Source of the DNA: an uncultured Verrucomicrobiota bacterium
GTDB lineage: Bacteria > Verrucomicrobiota > Verrucomicrobiia > Limisphaerales > UBA9464
Direction of reading: 5' to 3'
Length of the DNA stretch: 64,000 bases
Assembly (NCBI GenBank): GCA_903907995.1
Contig: CAIVQH010000018.1
Coordinates: 56,755-120,754 of the forward strand
Both the position numbers and the translations under genes were made by a program. Below the pieces are notes generated by a model. That model was not told where the DNA came from. It saw only the letters and a program-made list of their open reading frames with translations, and did not search any database. Positions 7,334 through 17,928 of this stretch are shown piece after piece. Positions within the stretch are counted from its first letter, which is position 1. Each line of letters starts with the position of its first letter.

Positions 7334-8245
7334 ATGGACCTACGCCACTTCCGCTATTTCCAGGCCATCGCCGAGGAACTGAGTTTCACTGGCGCGGCGC
7401 GGCGGCTCAATGTCGTGCAGCCGGCCCTGAGCCGCGCGATCAAGGAGCTGGAGACGGAGCTGGGCGTGGAACTGTTCGCCCGCACGCGCCGGTCCGTCGC
7501 CCTCACCTCGGCCGGGCGGGTTCTGCTGGGCGAGACGGGACTGATGTTCGAGCGGCTGGACCAGGCCGTGCGCCGCGTCCGTCGCGCGGCCACGGGGGAG
7601 AGTGGTGAACTGCGTCTGGGATATATCGGGCCACCGACGCAGCGGTTCCTCGGGCGCCTGCTGGAGGAATACCACCGGCGGTGCCCGGAGGTAACGGTCC
7701 ATCTCGAGGAGCGCACGCCGGAACGCGTCTGGGAAATGGTGGCGAAAGGGCGCCTGGATGCGGGCCTGACCCGGCCGGTCCTGGCCCACACCGCGCTGCG
7801 CATGGAGACGCTGAAGCTGGGCGACGAACGGCTTTGTGCCGCCGTACCCCACGGCCACGCGTGGAGCGCCCGGAAGTCGCTTCCGTGGAGCCGTCTAGCC
7901 GCCCAACCGCTCGTGGTGCTCGCGCGGCGCGAAGGCGCGGGGCTGCACGACGAGATTCTGGCGGCGTGTCGGCGTGCGGGCTTCACCCCGCGGCTCGCAC
8001 ACACGCCCAGCCTCATCAGCACCGTGCTGCGGTTGGTCGAAAGCGGCGCCGGCATCGGCCTCATTCCCGACTGCCTGGCTGAAACCGATCCCTGCCTCCG
8101 CTGGAAGCCCGTCCAGCTCACGCCTGCGCGAACCATTCCGCTAGTCCTCGTCTGGAAGCAGGAACACGAGGAACCGCCTGCCAGCGCCTTCCGCACGTTG
8201 GTAGCGGAGTGGCTCCGGTCGGGTGAGCTGTGGCGGACGAAATGA
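7334..8245 (+). CDS. LysR-family transcriptional regulator
   Basis: The 303 residues are typical for the family. The N-terminal winged helix-turn-helix (1-60) is canonical: MDLRHFRYFQAIAEELSFTG, AARRLNVVQPALSRAIKELE, LGVELFARTRRSVALTSAG. The effector domain (about 90-290) opens with GELRLGYIGPPTQRFL and includes VESGAGIGLIPDCLAE. It most resembles CatR/BenM-like members, but the inducer cannot be read. It is divergent from the antiporter, with a T-N11-A dyad between them, and converges on pgm. LysR proteins usually repress themselves and activate the divergent gene. Confidence 0.93.
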   Translation: MDLRHFRYFQAIAEELSFTGAARRLNVVQPALSRAIKELETELGVELFARTRRSVALTSAGRVLLGETGLMFERLDQAVRRVRRAATGESGELRLGYIGPPTQRFLGRLLEEYHRRCPEVTVHLEERTPERVWEMVAKGRLDAGLTRPVLAHTALRMETLKLGDERLCAAVPHGHAWSARKSLPWSRLAAQPLVVLARREGAGLHDEILAACRRAGFTPRLAHTPSLISTVLRLVESGAGIGLIPDCLAETDPCLRWKPVQLTPARTIPLVLVWKQEHEEPPASAFRTLVAEWLRSGELWRTK

Positions 8246-8299
8246 GGCAAGCGGAACCGTCCGTACCCACCGGCCGTCCCACCGACGGGCCCTTGCCTA

Positions 8300-9940
8300 C
8301 TATCCGGCCAGCGCCTCCGTCACCAGCGCCTGCGCCTCGGTCACGATGCGTTGCAGGTGCGCTTCGCCCCGGAAGCTTTCGGCGTAGAGCTTGTAGATGT
8401 TCTCGGTGCCGCTCGGGCGGGCGGCGAACCAGCCGTTCTCGGCCACGACTTTGAGGCCGCCGATTTCGGCATGGTTGCCGGGGGCACGGGTGAGCTTGGC
8501 GGTGATGGGTTCGCCGGCGAGCGTGGTGCCTTTGACCGCCTCGGGGGAGAGCTTCTTGAGCTTGGCCTTCTGGGCCGGGGTGGCGGGCGCGTCGAGGCGG
8601 GTGTAGCTGGGCGCGCCGAGCTGCGCGGTGATTTCGGCGTAGTGCACGCCGGGGTCCTGGCCGGTCACGGCGGTGATCTCGGCGGCGAGCAGGCCGAGGA
8701 GCAAGCCATCCTTGTCAGTCGTCCAGGCGGTGCCGTCGCGCCGCAGGAAGCTCGCGCCGGCGCTTTCCTCACCGCCGAAGAGGCACGTGCCCTCGTAGAG
8801 TCCGGGCGCAAACCATTTGAAGCCCACGGGCACCTCCATGAGGCGGCGTCCCTGCTGGGAAACCACCCGGTCGATGAGGCTGCTGCTGACCAGCGTTTTG
8901 CCGATGACGGCCGCACCGAACCACTGCGGCCGGTGCTTGAGGAGGTAGCGGATGGCGACCGCGAGGTAATGGTTCGGATTCAGCAGGCCGGCGCTGCGGG
9001 TCACGATGCCGTGGCGATCCGCGTCGGGATCGCAGCCCCACGCGATGTCGAACTGGTCTTTCAGCCTCACGAGACTGGCCATCGCGAAGGGGCTGGAGCA
9101 GTCCATGCGGATCTTGCCGTCGTGATCCAGCGTCATGAAACTGAACGTCGGGTCCACGACCTGGTTCACGATGGTCAGGTTCAGCCCGAAGCGGTCCGCG
9201 ATGGGCTGCCAGTAGGGCAGGGAAGCGCCCCCCAACGGGTCCACGCCGATGCGCAGCCCGGCACTCTTGATGGCTTCCATGTCAATGACCGAGGCGAGGT
9301 CGCTGACATAGGGCGTGATGAAATCGTGCGCGTGCGTGGTGGCGGCCTTCAGCGCGCTGGCGAACGGCGTGCGTTTCACATCGCGGTTGCCACCGCGCAA
9401 CAGGTCGTTGGCGCGGTTTTGCACCCAGCCGGTGACGTCCGTGTCGGCGGGGCCGCCGTTGGGCGGGTTGTATTTGAAGCCGCCATCCTGCGGCGGATTA
9501 TGCGAAGGCGTGATGATCAGGCCGTCAGCGAGGCCGGCGGTCCGACCGTGGTTGAAACCGAGAATGGCATGGGAAACAACCGGCGTGGGCGTGAAGCCGT
9601 CGTTGGCCGCGATGAAGGTCTCGACGCGGTTGGCCGCAAGCACCTCCAGCGCGGTGCGTTCGGCGGGGCGAGAGATGGCGTGGGTGTCCTTGCCGACAAA
9701 GATCGGACCCCGATTGCCCTGCGCCTGCCGATAATCGCACACGGCCTGCGTGATGGCAGCGATGTGCGCGTCGGTAAAAGAGCCGTCAAACGGGGTGCCG
9801 CGGTGGCCGCTGGTCCCGAAGGAGACGAGCTGGTTGGGGTCGCCCAGATCGGGAGTGCGGTCGAGGTAGTCCCGCTCCAGGGCGGCAAGGTCAATGAGCA
9901 GGTCCTTCGGGGCGGGTTGGCCGGCTAGCGGGTGTGGCAT
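8300..9940 (-). CDS. pgm: Phosphoglucomutase, alpha-D-glucose-specific
   Basis: The enzyme interconverts glucose 1-phosphate and glucose 6-phosphate, feeding glycogen and nucleotide-sugar synthesis. I chose the ATG at 9940 ([15 protein letters not shown]), which gives 546 residues like E. coli Pgm. The track start at 10033 reads through the 26-base repeat. Visible motifs are FGTSGHRG, the catalytic-serine loop [20 protein letters not shown], the Mg-binding loop DPDADRHG, the sugar loop GGEESAG and the phosphate-binding [15 protein letters not shown]. It stands alone, converging on lysR. Confidence 0.96.
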   Translation of the reverse strand: MPHPLAGQPAPKDLLIDLAALERDYLDRTPDLGDPNQLVSFGTSGHRGTPFDGSFTDAHIAAITQAVCDYRQAQGNRGPIFVGKDTHAISRPAERTALEVLAANRVETFIAANDGFTPTPVVSHAILGFNHGRTAGLADGLIITPSHNPPQDGGFKYNPPNGGPADTDVTGWVQNRANDLLRGGNRDVKRTPFASALKAATTHAHDFITPYVSDLASVIDMEAIKSAGLRIGVDPLGGASLPYWQPIADRFGLNLTIVNQVVDPTFSFMTLDHDGKIRMDCSSPFAMASLVRLKDQFDIAWGCDPDADRHGIVTRSAGLLNPNHYLAVAIRYLLKHRPQWFGAAVIGKTLVSSSLIDRVVSQQGRRLMEVPVGFKWFAPGLYEGTCLFGGEESAGASFLRRDGTAWTTDKDGLLLGLLAAEITAVTGQDPGVHYAEITAQLGAPSYTRLDAPATPAQKAKLKKLSPEAVKGTTLAGEPITAKLTRAPGNHAEIGGLKVVAENGWFAARPSGTENIYKLYAESFRGEAHLQRIVTEAQALVTEALAG

Positions 9941-10014
9941 TCCCGCGAAACTACCGTAGGGAACTGGCGGAAGCCAAGCGGGCAAGCGGGGAACGAGAGG
10001 GGGAAAATCGAACG

Positions 10015-10040
10015 TCCAACTTTGAACGTCCAACGTTCAA
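10015..10040. repeat. 26-base dispersed repeat, copy 2
   Basis: This is identical over 26 bases to 2514-2539. It lies between pgm and the PEP-CTERM gene, and a partial extra unit (GAACGTCCAAC) sits just before it. Confidence 0.75.
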
Positions 10041-10050
10041 CCGCCTGCGT

Positions 10051-10752
10051 TCAGGCCACCTCGGTGACCGTCGCGGCCTTCTTGGCGGCTGCTTGGCGGC
10101 TGCGGCGCCAGGCGAAGAAGCCGGCCCCGACGAGGAACGCGCCCGCCGCGTACGTGCCCGGCTCCGGCACGAGGCGGATGTCGTCGATGGCGAAGTCGTT
10201 GCCGCCGGCGACGGTGTTGCTGTCCACGAGGCGGATCGTGGCGCTGTTGGTGCCGGTGCTGGTCCAGTTGAGGGAGAACTGCTGCCAGGTGGCCGCGCTG
10301 CTAGGAGCGGTGAACGTGGTGGTTTGCAGCGTGTTGTTAATATACACTTGCAGGACCGCAGGCGTACCCGCGACCGCGCTGGCCATCCACAGGCTGAACG
10401 TGAAGTTGCGACCGGCAGTGACCGAGACCGTCTCCTGCCACAGGGACTTGCTGGCGACCGTCGAGCCGTTGACCACCATCATGTTGCCCGAACCCGTCGT
10501 GTGGTCCCCAAAGCTGGAGAACCCGGAGTGGGTGTTGTTGGGGTTGGTGGAGACGTAGTAGTTGCCCTCGCCGCCGCCGCCGTCGCCGCCCGAGGAAAGA
10601 CTGGAGCTGTAGCTGTAGCCGGAAGTGAACCCCGTGTTGCCCGAGCTGAAGTCACCGTTGACGATCAGGTTCTGCGCCATGGCCGCAACCTGGCAGAGGC
10701 CCAGCAGGGCCAGTCCACCGGCGGCGATCTTCATGGAGCGGTATAGGTTCAT
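10051..10752 (-). CDS. PEP-CTERM sorting domain protein, carbohydrate-binding-like
   Basis: The 233-residue product has a signal peptide (MNLYRSMKIAAGGLALLGLC..AMAQ). A beta-sandwich starts NLIVNGDFSSGNTGF and ends FAIDDIRLVPEP, the usual outline of CBM-like jelly-roll domains with NGDFE and DDI motifs. The C-terminus is a textbook PEP-CTERM signal: VPEPGTYAAGAFLVGAGFFAWRR, that is PEP, hydrophobic helix, then a basic cluster. PEP-CTERM proteins are processed by an exosortase and usually end up in exopolysaccharide-linked surface material. No exosortase is in this window. A Gly/Ser stretch (SSGGDGGGGEG) interrupts the sandwich. Confidence 0.85.
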   Translation of the reverse strand: MNLYRSMKIAAGGLALLGLCQVAAMAQNLIVNGDFSSGNTGFTSGYSYSSSLSSGGDGGGGEGNYYVSTNPNNTHSGFSSFGDHTTGSGNMMVVNGSTVASKSLWQETVSVTAGRNFTFSLWMASAVAGTPAVLQVYINNTLQTTTFTAPSSAATWQQFSLNWTSTGTNSATIRLVDSNTVAGGNDFAIDDIRLVPEPGTYAAGAFLVGAGFFAWRRSRQAAAKKAATVTEVA

Positions 10753-11268
10753 CCGTTACGGGACAAACCCTCGCCGGTTTTCGCCGCACCCAACAACCCG
10801 GACACGGTTAAGCGCAGGACTTACCGGGGGATGATTGCCGACAGACTTCCCTAGGAGGTGCTGAACGGGCCTCCTTAGGGAACTGCCGGACCCAATTTCC
10901 AGGACAACTGTTCGGGTACCTAGGCAGGTGTTTCGGAGGCGGAGGTCGGTTGGGACAACCGGGTTGCCGGGGCTGTGCCCCAGCTTCCGCTAGAGAAAAT
11001 CGAAGCGGAACGGTGGAGACCAGCGTGGATTTCGCTGCTAAATACTGATAATAAGCAGGTTAGGAAATGAAGAAACGCCTTTTAAGCGCGGTTTGCCAAG
11101 GCCGCAGGAAGGAAACCGTGAGACCACGAGAACGACCGAAAAGCTAGGCAGCTTCCGCGTTAAATCCGAAGCCCCAGAGGGTCTCCTCTAAGGTGGGAGG
11201 CGGACCTCCAACGAAGCGGAAAGCGTTGCCGCTGACAAGCTAACCCGGCACCCGGCTCGGACCGCCGG
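10753..11268. other. 516-base gene-free region with many complementary segments
   Basis: No convincing ORF occurs here. The half next to the PEP-CTERM start holds TTCCCTAGGAGG, an 11-base loop, and CCTCCTTAGGGAA, a strong hairpin (about 10847-10882). Further on are GGGGC-TGT-GCCCC (about 10970-10982), AGCTTCCGC...GAAGCGGAA (10982-11010), and a second AGCTTCCGC (11150) with a second CGAAGCGGAA (11213). GGAGACC (about 11015) can pair with GGTCTCC (about 11180). The duplicated arms and the drop in GC suggest a structured RNA or a long 5' leader for the minus-strand PEP-CTERM gene. It does not match tmRNA, RNase P, SRP or a c-di-GMP riboswitch that I can recognise. Confidence 0.35.
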
Positions 11269-11856
11269 CTACTTCTTTTCCTTTTCCGCAGCCGCAGCGG
11301 CGGCCGCGTGCTCCTTCTTCACCTGCTCCACGAGGGTGTTGTAGTCCGTGACGGCCTTGTTGTAGTCCTCGGCCAGCTTGTTGTACTTGGCCGCGAGTTC
11401 CGCGCGGTCGTCGGCGATTTTCTTGATCGCCTCATTCTGCTGCTTCACCGACTCGTTTTGCTGGCGGATGGCCTCGTTGGCCTTGTCCAGCGCGTCCTTG
11501 TAAACGGTGACCGAGTTGGTGGCCCGGCCGAGGTCGAATTCGCTGCGCTTGAGGTCGGCCTTGAGGCGGCTGACCTCGGCCTTGTTGGTCTTCACTGACT
11601 CGTCCAGATCCTTGCGGAGGGCTTCGAGGCGGGCGATCTCATCCGCATAGCGCTTGTTGGCCTGATCCTTTTCCGCGAGCTGCACGTCCACGTCGCGCTT
11701 ACTCTTGCGCTCATCCTCCACCAGCTTGCGGAGGCGGGCAGCATCCCACCACTGGAAGACGCAGAGCGCGCAGAGGGCGGCAGCGAGCGTGATGAGGATG
11801 CCAACGCCGATGCTGGCGTTTTCGCGGCGGCGGGCGGATACGGCTACGGCTTTCAT
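11269..11856 (-). CDS. Membrane-anchored coiled-coil protein
   Basis: The ATG at 11856 (MKAVAVSARRRENASIG) is preferred. The longer track ORF overlaps the next gene and has an unnatural N-terminus. The 195-residue product has one TM segment (about 17-39, IGVGILITLAAALCALCVFQ) followed by about 150 residues of heptad-rich helix (LEALRKDLDESVKTNKAEVS, NEAIRQQNESVKQQNEAIKK). It ends in an Ala/Lys/Glu tail. Most of the protein should be a periplasmic coiled coil. Similar stand-alone proteins are common, but the function is unknown. Confidence 0.75.
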   Translation of the reverse strand: MKAVAVSARRRENASIGVGILITLAAALCALCVFQWWDAARLRKLVEDERKSKRDVDVQLAEKDQANKRYADEIARLEALRKDLDESVKTNKAEVSRLKADLKRSEFDLGRATNSVTVYKDALDKANEAIRQQNESVKQQNEAIKKIADDRAELAAKYNKLAEDYNKAVTDYNTLVEQVKKEHAAAAAAAEKEKK

Positions 11857-11929
11857 CCAGTATTTGATTGGTAGTCCAGGTCGAGGGTCGCGACCAACGG
11901 ACTCACGCTGGCAACAGAAGCGCCCTTTG

Positions 11930-12454
11930 TCAAAATCCGGTTGCGGCGGGTGACACTTTGGCAACGGTCCCTCCAATGGCCGGGAAGCGTTCCGCCAGCT
12001 TCTGTTGCCGGTAGCGGAAGATACGGGCCACGTCGTGGCGCACGAAGAGCCAGTTCACCAGGGCTCCGCCGGGCACGCGGTATTCCACCCGGTCGCGGCA
12101 GAGTGTGCCACCATCCTGTTCCTCAAACGTATGCCAGTGCCGCCAAAGCCGATACGGGCCCCTGCGTTGCTCATCCATGAACCGGAATGGCGGTTCCCAG
12201 ACCACAATCTCGGTCTGCCAGCGCAGGGGCAGGCCGTGAATGCGCAGCTGGTAATCAATCAGGGTGCCCGGAGCCATTATAATGGGCTGGGGCGTCAGAA
12301 CCCCGAAGCGGACCCAGGGCGGAGTGATGGCCTCCAGATTTGCGGCGTCCCCAAAAAAAGGAAACACCTCCGCTCGCGGACGGGGCAGCCAGAGTTCGGC
12401 GGTAAACAGGTGCGTTCCGGGCGGGGCGGGTTCGGCAAGATCTGGGCGGCTCAC
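11930..12454 (-). CDS. SRPBCC-family (START/Bet v1-like) protein
   Basis: The 174-residue product shows the ligand-binding SRPBCC pattern: an N-terminal strand (HLFTAELWLPRPRAEVFPFF), GDAANLEAITPPWVRFGV, a central LRWQTEIVVWEPPFRFMDEQ, HWHTFEEQDGGTLCRDRVEY, and a C-terminal helix with FRYRQQKLAERFP. Relatives are annotated as cell-division inhibitor-like or polyketide-cyclase-like proteins with no proven reaction. It lies upstream of, and in line with, the coiled-coil gene, about 73 bases apart. It is probably cytoplasmic and binds a hydrophobic ligand; the ligand is unknown. Confidence 0.85.
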   Translation of the reverse strand: MSRPDLAEPAPPGTHLFTAELWLPRPRAEVFPFFGDAANLEAITPPWVRFGVLTPQPIIMAPGTLIDYQLRIHGLPLRWQTEIVVWEPPFRFMDEQRRGPYRLWRHWHTFEEQDGGTLCRDRVEYRVPGGALVNWLFVRHDVARIFRYRQQKLAERFPAIGGTVAKVSPAATGF

Positions 12455-12535
12455 TGCCTACCTGTAGCCGGGAATGCTCCCAAGGCAAATCGGTCGGATG
12501 GTCGGGATTTACGGACAGGATGTCCTCAAATGACC

Positions 12536-12567
12536 GATCGTCCGGCGAGGGTGCTCGCCGGACGATC
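12536..12567. repeat. Perfect 14-bp stem palindrome
   Basis: GATCGTCCGGCGAG-GGTG-CTCGCCGGACGATC forms a perfect 14-bp stem with a 4-base loop, just past the stop of the minus-strand Gfo/Idh/MocA gene. There is no T-run on either side, so it is either a non-canonical terminator or a single REP-type element. Confidence 0.6.
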
Positions 12568-12587
12568 CGCGCCTCAGGCAGAGGTTT

Positions 12588-13742
12588 TCAGATCCCCTTG
12601 ACCTGTTTCACCTTGGCCCACTTCTTGGTCTTCGCGGAAGCGAGCACGGCATCCACCACGTAATCCGTGGCGAGGCCGTCCTTGAAGTCCGGCTTGCAGC
12701 CCTTGCCGCTCTCGAGGCCGCGGACGAATTCGACCATGGCGTGCACGAAGCTGTGTTCGTAACCGAGCTGGAGGCCGGGCACCCACCAGTTGCCACAATA
12801 GGGATGGTCGCCGTCGGAGACGTGGACGCTCTTCCAGCCGCGCTCCTGGCCCTCGTCGCTGTAGTCGAAGATCTGCAGGCGGTGCAGGTCATGGAGGTCC
12901 CACTTGAGGGACATCTTCTCGCCGTTCACTTCGAAAGTGTAGAGCGCCTTGTGGCCGCGGGCGTAGCGGGTGGACTCGAAGAGGCCGAGGGAACCGTTGT
13001 TGAAATGGCAGTGGAAAAGGCAGGCGTCGTCGATGCTGACCTTCTCGACCTTGCCGGTAACGTTGTGCTTGCGCTCCTTCACGAAGGTCTCGGTCATCGC
13101 GCTCACATCCTTGATGCCGCCGTTGAGCCAGAGCGCGGTGTCAATGCAGTGCGCGAGCAGGTCACCCGTGACGCCGGAGCCGGCGACCTTGGCGTCCAGC
13201 CGCCACAGGCCGGTGCCGCCCTGCGGCAGCTCGGGGTTGATGGTCCAGTCCTGGAGGAAGTTGGCGCGGTAGTGGAAGACCCGGCCGAGCTTGCCGGAGT
13301 CGATGATGTTCTTGGCCAGGACGACGGCCGGGCAGCGGCGGTAGTTGTACCAGACCATGTTCGGCACGCCGGCCTTCTCGATGGCCTTGAGCATCTTCTC
13401 GGCTTCCTTGGCATTCAGGCCTAGGGGCTTCTCGCAGAGGATCATCTTGCCCGCCTTGGCGGCGGCGATGGCCTGCTCGGCGTGCATGTTGTTCGGCGTG
13501 GCGATGTCGATCACATCGATGTCGTCGCGCGCGATGAGCTTGCGCCAGTCGGTCTCGATGGACTTGTAGCCCCACTTGTCCGCGAACTCCTGCACCTTGG
13601 CGACGTCGCGGCCGCAGACCGCCTGCGGGATCACCTCGTAGCTGGAGGGGAAGAAGTGGTTGACCTGGTGAAAGGCGTTGCTGTGGGCGCGGCCCATGAA
13701 GCTGTAGCCGATGAGTCCGATGCGAAGTTGTTTCTTGGCCAT
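12588..13742 (-). CDS. Gfo/Idh/MocA-family oxidoreductase
   Basis: The start is the ATG at 13742 ([20 protein letters not shown]), giving 384 residues. The track ORF to 14282 is an artefact running under lpxB. An N-terminal Rossmann fold binds NAD(P): [17 protein letters not shown] replaces the strict GxGxxG with GYSFMG. The conserved [15 protein letters not shown] follows. The C-terminal domain has the usual beta-sheet ([20 protein letters not shown] carries the H..D substrate-site pair). Relatives oxidise inositols, glucose derivatives or aminosugars; the substrate cannot be predicted. No Tat signal is present, unlike the second member at 24463-25893. Confidence 0.9.
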   Translation of the reverse strand: MAKKQLRIGLIGYSFMGRAHSNAFHQVNHFFPSSYEVIPQAVCGRDVAKVQEFADKWGYKSIETDWRKLIARDDIDVIDIATPNNMHAEQAIAAAKAGKMILCEKPLGLNAKEAEKMLKAIEKAGVPNMVWYNYRRCPAVVLAKNIIDSGKLGRVFHYRANFLQDWTINPELPQGGTGLWRLDAKVAGSGVTGDLLAHCIDTALWLNGGIKDVSAMTETFVKERKHNVTGKVEKVSIDDACLFHCHFNNGSLGLFESTRYARGHKALYTFEVNGEKMSLKWDLHDLHRLQIFDYSDEGQERGWKSVHVSDGDHPYCGNWWVPGLQLGYEHSFVHAMVEFVRGLESGKGCKPDFKDGLATDYVVDAVLASAKTKKWAKVKQVKGI

Positions 13743-13908
13743 AAACGTGTGATGCGGTGAAGCGCCCAAACGGTTTCCAGAACGCAGCGGCGGGGCAAGC
13801 GCGAAGTCAGGGGTCTTGATTCCTAATTCATCATCCGTAATGCCTCCTTCATCCTTTTTCCCGCCGCTTGCCTTCCGTGGTCCGCGTCGGGGAGGCTCGG
13901 CCGTCTCT

Positions 13909-15075
13909 GTGAAACCGCTGTCCATCATGGTCGTTGCCGGGGAACCGAGCGGCGACCAGCTCGCGGCCGAGCTCGTGCGCGCCCTGCGGGCCGAGGCTGC
14001 TCCGTTTGCGCCGACCTTTTTCGGGGCCGGCGGCGAACGCATGGCGGCGGCCGGTGTCGAGCTGGCCCTGGATCTGACTCGGCACGCGGTGATCGGCATT
14101 CCGACGCCGGGCCAGTACGCGAAGTTCCGGCACTTCCGTGATGACCTTGTGGCCCTCGCGGCGGCGCGCACCCCGGACATCGTGGTGTGCGTCGATTTCT
14201 TCGCCTTCAACGGCAGCCTGGCGGAGCGCATCCGGGCCGAGTCGATGAAGCGGGCGGGGATTTTCCAGAACTGGCGGCCCAAGTTGGTGCAGTACGTCTC
14301 GCCTCAGGTGTGGGCCTCCCGCGCCGGTCGGGCGAAGCGGCTGGAACACACGCACGACCTGCTCCTGAGCATCCTGCCCTTTGAGGCTGCCTGGTACGCC
14401 CGGCATGCGCCCGGGTTGCGTGTGGAATTTGTGGGGCACCCATTGGTGGAGCGGCACGCGGCCCGCAGACTGAACGCCTCGCCTGACGCGAAGCCGGAAG
14501 CGGCTGCGTCCCCGGAACTGCTGCTGCTGCCCGGCAGCCGGGCAGGGGAACTCCGCCGGCACTTGCCGGTGATGCTGGCGGCGGCGAAGCGAATCGAGGC
14601 GGAGACCGGCGCGAAGCTGCGCATGGTCCTGCCCGCCGCGACACTCGCGAAGCAGACGGAGCCCCTGATTGCAGACGTACCCGGCCTGACGCTCCAGATC
14701 GGCGGACTGCCCGAAGCGCTGGCGCGGGCCACGGTCGCGCTCGCCTCGACCGGCACCGTGACGCTGGAGTGCGCGTGGTTCGGCGTGCCAACCGTCGCCC
14801 TCTACAAGACCTCGCCGCTGACCTATGCGATCGGCAAGCGCATCGTGACGGTGAAATTCCTGGCCATGCCGAACCTCCTCGCCAACGAGGCGGTGATGCC
14901 TGAGTTCATCCAGCATGAGGCCACACCCGAAAACCTCGCGAATGCGGTCATCGCGCTCCTGAAAGATGCTCCCCGTCGCGCCGCCGTGCGCGGCCGTCTG
15001 GCCTCAGTCGTAGCTTCCCTCGGAACCCCTGGTGCCAGTCACCGTGCCGCCCACGCCATCCTCTCGTTGGCATAG
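13909..15075 (+). CDS. lpxB: Lipid-A-disaccharide synthase
   Basis: LpxB joins UDP-2,3-diacylglucosamine to lipid X, forming the lipid A disaccharide at the inner membrane. The family signature starts at [15 protein letters not shown]. Later motifs are [23 protein letters not shown], the nucleotide-sugar loop [41 protein letters not shown] and [15 protein letters not shown] favour the GTG at 13909 (389 residues) with GGAGG upstream, because the earlier residues look non-coding. An ATG at 13816 would add 31 residues. No other lpx gene is adjacent. Its presence supports an LPS-bearing outer membrane. Confidence 0.93.
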   Translation: MKPLSIMVVAGEPSGDQLAAELVRALRAEAAPFAPTFFGAGGERMAAAGVELALDLTRHAVIGIPTPGQYAKFRHFRDDLVALAAARTPDIVVCVDFFAFNGSLAERIRAESMKRAGIFQNWRPKLVQYVSPQVWASRAGRAKRLEHTHDLLLSILPFEAAWYARHAPGLRVEFVGHPLVERHAARRLNASPDAKPEAAASPELLLLPGSRAGELRRHLPVMLAAAKRIEAETGAKLRMVLPAATLAKQTEPLIADVPGLTLQIGGLPEALARATVALASTGTVTLECAWFGVPTVALYKTSPLTYAIGKRIVTVKFLAMPNLLANEAVMPEFIQHEATPENLANAVIALLKDAPRRAAVRGRLASVVASLGTPGASHRAAHAILSLA

Positions 15076-15116
15076 GCGGGGGCGCGCCGTTCGAAATTCG
15101 GAACTCGAAATTCTCC

Positions 15117-16349
<1,233 letters not shown>

Positions 16350-16452
16350 CTAAGATGCTTTCAATCAGCAGTTTAAAATATTCTAAATCAGGTGTATTGC
16401 TTTCCTTGGCAACCCGTCCACGCAATCGAAATCCATTTGCGAAACTCTAGGT

Positions 16453-16481
16453 TTGACTGCGCTGTATGGTAGGACGATAAC
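16453..16481 (+). promoter_or_regulatory. Sigma-70-type promoter for the pseudopilin gene
   Basis: TTGACT (16453-16458) and GATAAC (16476-16481) are separated by 17 bases. The implied start site is about 17 bases before the ATG at 16505. The surrounding 16320-16500 stretch is markedly more AT-rich than its neighbourhood. Confidence 0.5.
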
Positions 16482-16504
16482 TCTTCCGTCCACACGATAT
16501 ACCT

Positions 16505-17416
16505 ATGCAAAAATTGATTTCCAAAACCCGCACGCTGCCACGGCGCGGATTTACGCTGATCGAACTGCTGGTGGTGATTGCGATCATCGCGATCTTGGCC
16601 GGCATGCTCCTGCCTGCTCTGTCCAAGGCCAAGACCAAGGCGATGCAGACCCAAGTGCTCAATAACGACCACCAGCTGATCCTGGCACTTCATCTCTACG
16701 CAAGCGACTACACTGATTTCCTCCCCCCGAATCCCGACGACGGCAATAGCACTCCCGGGTACAACTGGTGCCCAGGAAATGTGTCCATCGGTTCGGCGGA
16801 TGAGGGCAATGTCGACCTCCTCAAGGATCCGAAGCGGTTCCTCCTTCTTCCATATATTGGAAACAACATCGCCATTTTGAAGAGTCCGTTTGACAATCGG
16901 AAGGTCAAACCCCCCTTTAAGTCAAAAGACGGTACGACCTACACGCAGGCCGCGCGGTCAATGTCCATGTCCCAAGCGGTGGGAACCAATCCTTACAAGG
17001 CCAATTCGCGGGTGCCTGTCGACGGTCCCTGGCTGGATGGCAATCATGGACACACCGCCAACAAGACCTATTTCTGCTATGGCAAGATGGCGGATTTCAA
17101 TTCTCCCGGGGCTTCCCAAACATGGATATTCCTCGATGAGGATCCGTATAGCATCAATGACGGCGGATTCGCAGTCGCTGCGGAGACTCCGTCATGGATT
17201 GACTGGCCCGCAACCTTCGCCTTGAACGGCGCTTCATTCGCATTTGCGGATGGACATGGTGAAATCCACAAATGGGCTTCTGGTGAAACCAAGGTGATAA
17301 ACGGCAACGTGGGTCAGCGCGCTCCCAAGACTGCCCAAGGCAAAGCGGATCGGACTTGGATCAGCGCCCGCACCTCGGCACGTGTGGATGGCCAGCCGCT
17401 CAAGCCCTTCAACTGA
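16505..17416 (+). CDS. Type II secretion/pseudopilin-like protein
   Basis: The 303-residue product has a class III prepilin leader: basic residues, then [21 protein letters not shown], with cleavage expected between Gly and Phe and Glu at mature position 5. The following [19 protein letters not shown] and the C-terminal [13 protein letters not shown] are typical of the large families of such proteins in Verrucomicrobiota and Planctomycetes. They probably form pseudopili or attach to the surface. The promoter is visible upstream. The gene is followed by a decayed relative (17523-17858) and a terminator. Its role and partners are not known, and no assembly ATPase is nearby. Confidence 0.88.
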   Translation: MQKLISKTRTLPRRGFTLIELLVVIAIIAILAGMLLPALSKAKTKAMQTQVLNNDHQLILALHLYASDYTDFLPPNPDDGNSTPGYNWCPGNVSIGSADEGNVDLLKDPKRFLLLPYIGNNIAILKSPFDNRKVKPPFKSKDGTTYTQAARSMSMSQAVGTNPYKANSRVPVDGPWLDGNHGHTANKTYFCYGKMADFNSPGASQTWIFLDEDPYSINDGGFAVAAETPSWIDWPATFALNGASFAFADGHGEIHKWASGETKVINGNVGQRAPKTAQGKADRTWISARTSARVDGQPLKPFN

Positions 17417-17522
17417 CACCAGGAGCATATTCCGCGCATCTCTAGCGCTTCCACGTGCCAAGGCTTCGGCAAGGGCGAATGGTGAGACAAGAGGTGCAGC
17501 CAAGAGCGAGATCCAGTGGCGC

Positions 17523-17858
17523 ACCTATGGCAAGGACGCCATGGCCGTCAAACCCTCCTAAGCTTGGCTTTTTGCGGAGGTGCAACCTGACAGCATCAAC
17601 GACACCGGTTTTTCCAATGCAAAGGCCGGCGCGGAAAGGCCACACGTGACCAACGGTCAGATCATCGACCCGTCCGCCTTCACTCATCGCGAGATGCGTT
17701 CGGCTTTCCCTTTTGCCGCTGGGCAATCGGAAATCCATCGTTGCGATCGCAGCAAGATCGGGCTAGGTGCCAAACATGTGACGGCTGAAGTACAGCCCAG
17801 TGTCCCGGCCGGTGATGCGAGAAGGATGTTTGCCGGTTTTTTCAGGACACCGCAGTGA
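17523..17858 (+). pseudogene. Decayed copy of the pseudopilin C-terminal region
   Basis: One frame can be aligned by eye with the upstream pseudopilin. TYGKDAMAVKPS-stop-AWLFAEVQPDSINDTGF parallels [20 protein letters not shown] and [10 protein letters not shown]. Further on, SAFPFAAGQSEIHR parallels [14 protein letters not shown]. An in-frame TAA (17559-17561) and the lack of any N-terminal prepilin leader mark it as a relic. The track ORF at 17580 (92 residues) is its tail. It may derive from a tandem duplication. It explains most of the 17417-17928 gap. Confidence 0.65.
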
Positions 17859-17892
17859 GCGTTTCGGACAGCCGAACCATTCCAATCCACGA

Positions 17893-17919
17893 AACCGCCG
17901 CCCTCAACGGCGGTTTTTT
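17893..17919 (+). terminator. Rho-independent terminator
   Basis: AACCGCCG (17893-17900), loop CCCTCAA, then CGGCGGTT (17908-17915) running into a six-T tract. It terminates the pseudopilin/pseudogene transcript just before the EamA transporter. Confidence 0.9.
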
Positions 17920-17928
17920 GTTTCCAGC

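Noticed and set aside
10753-11268. tmRNA, RNase P, SRP RNA or c-di-GMP riboswitch
   Set aside because: Checked both strands for tag peptide and TAA, the GGAAGCAGCC-type SRP core, RNase P conserved ends and the GEMM core. None fits.
13743-14282. 180-codon N-terminal extension of the Gfo/Idh/MocA ORF
   Set aside because: The extension is antisense to lpxB and unlike the family. The Rossmann motif begins right after the ATG at 13742.
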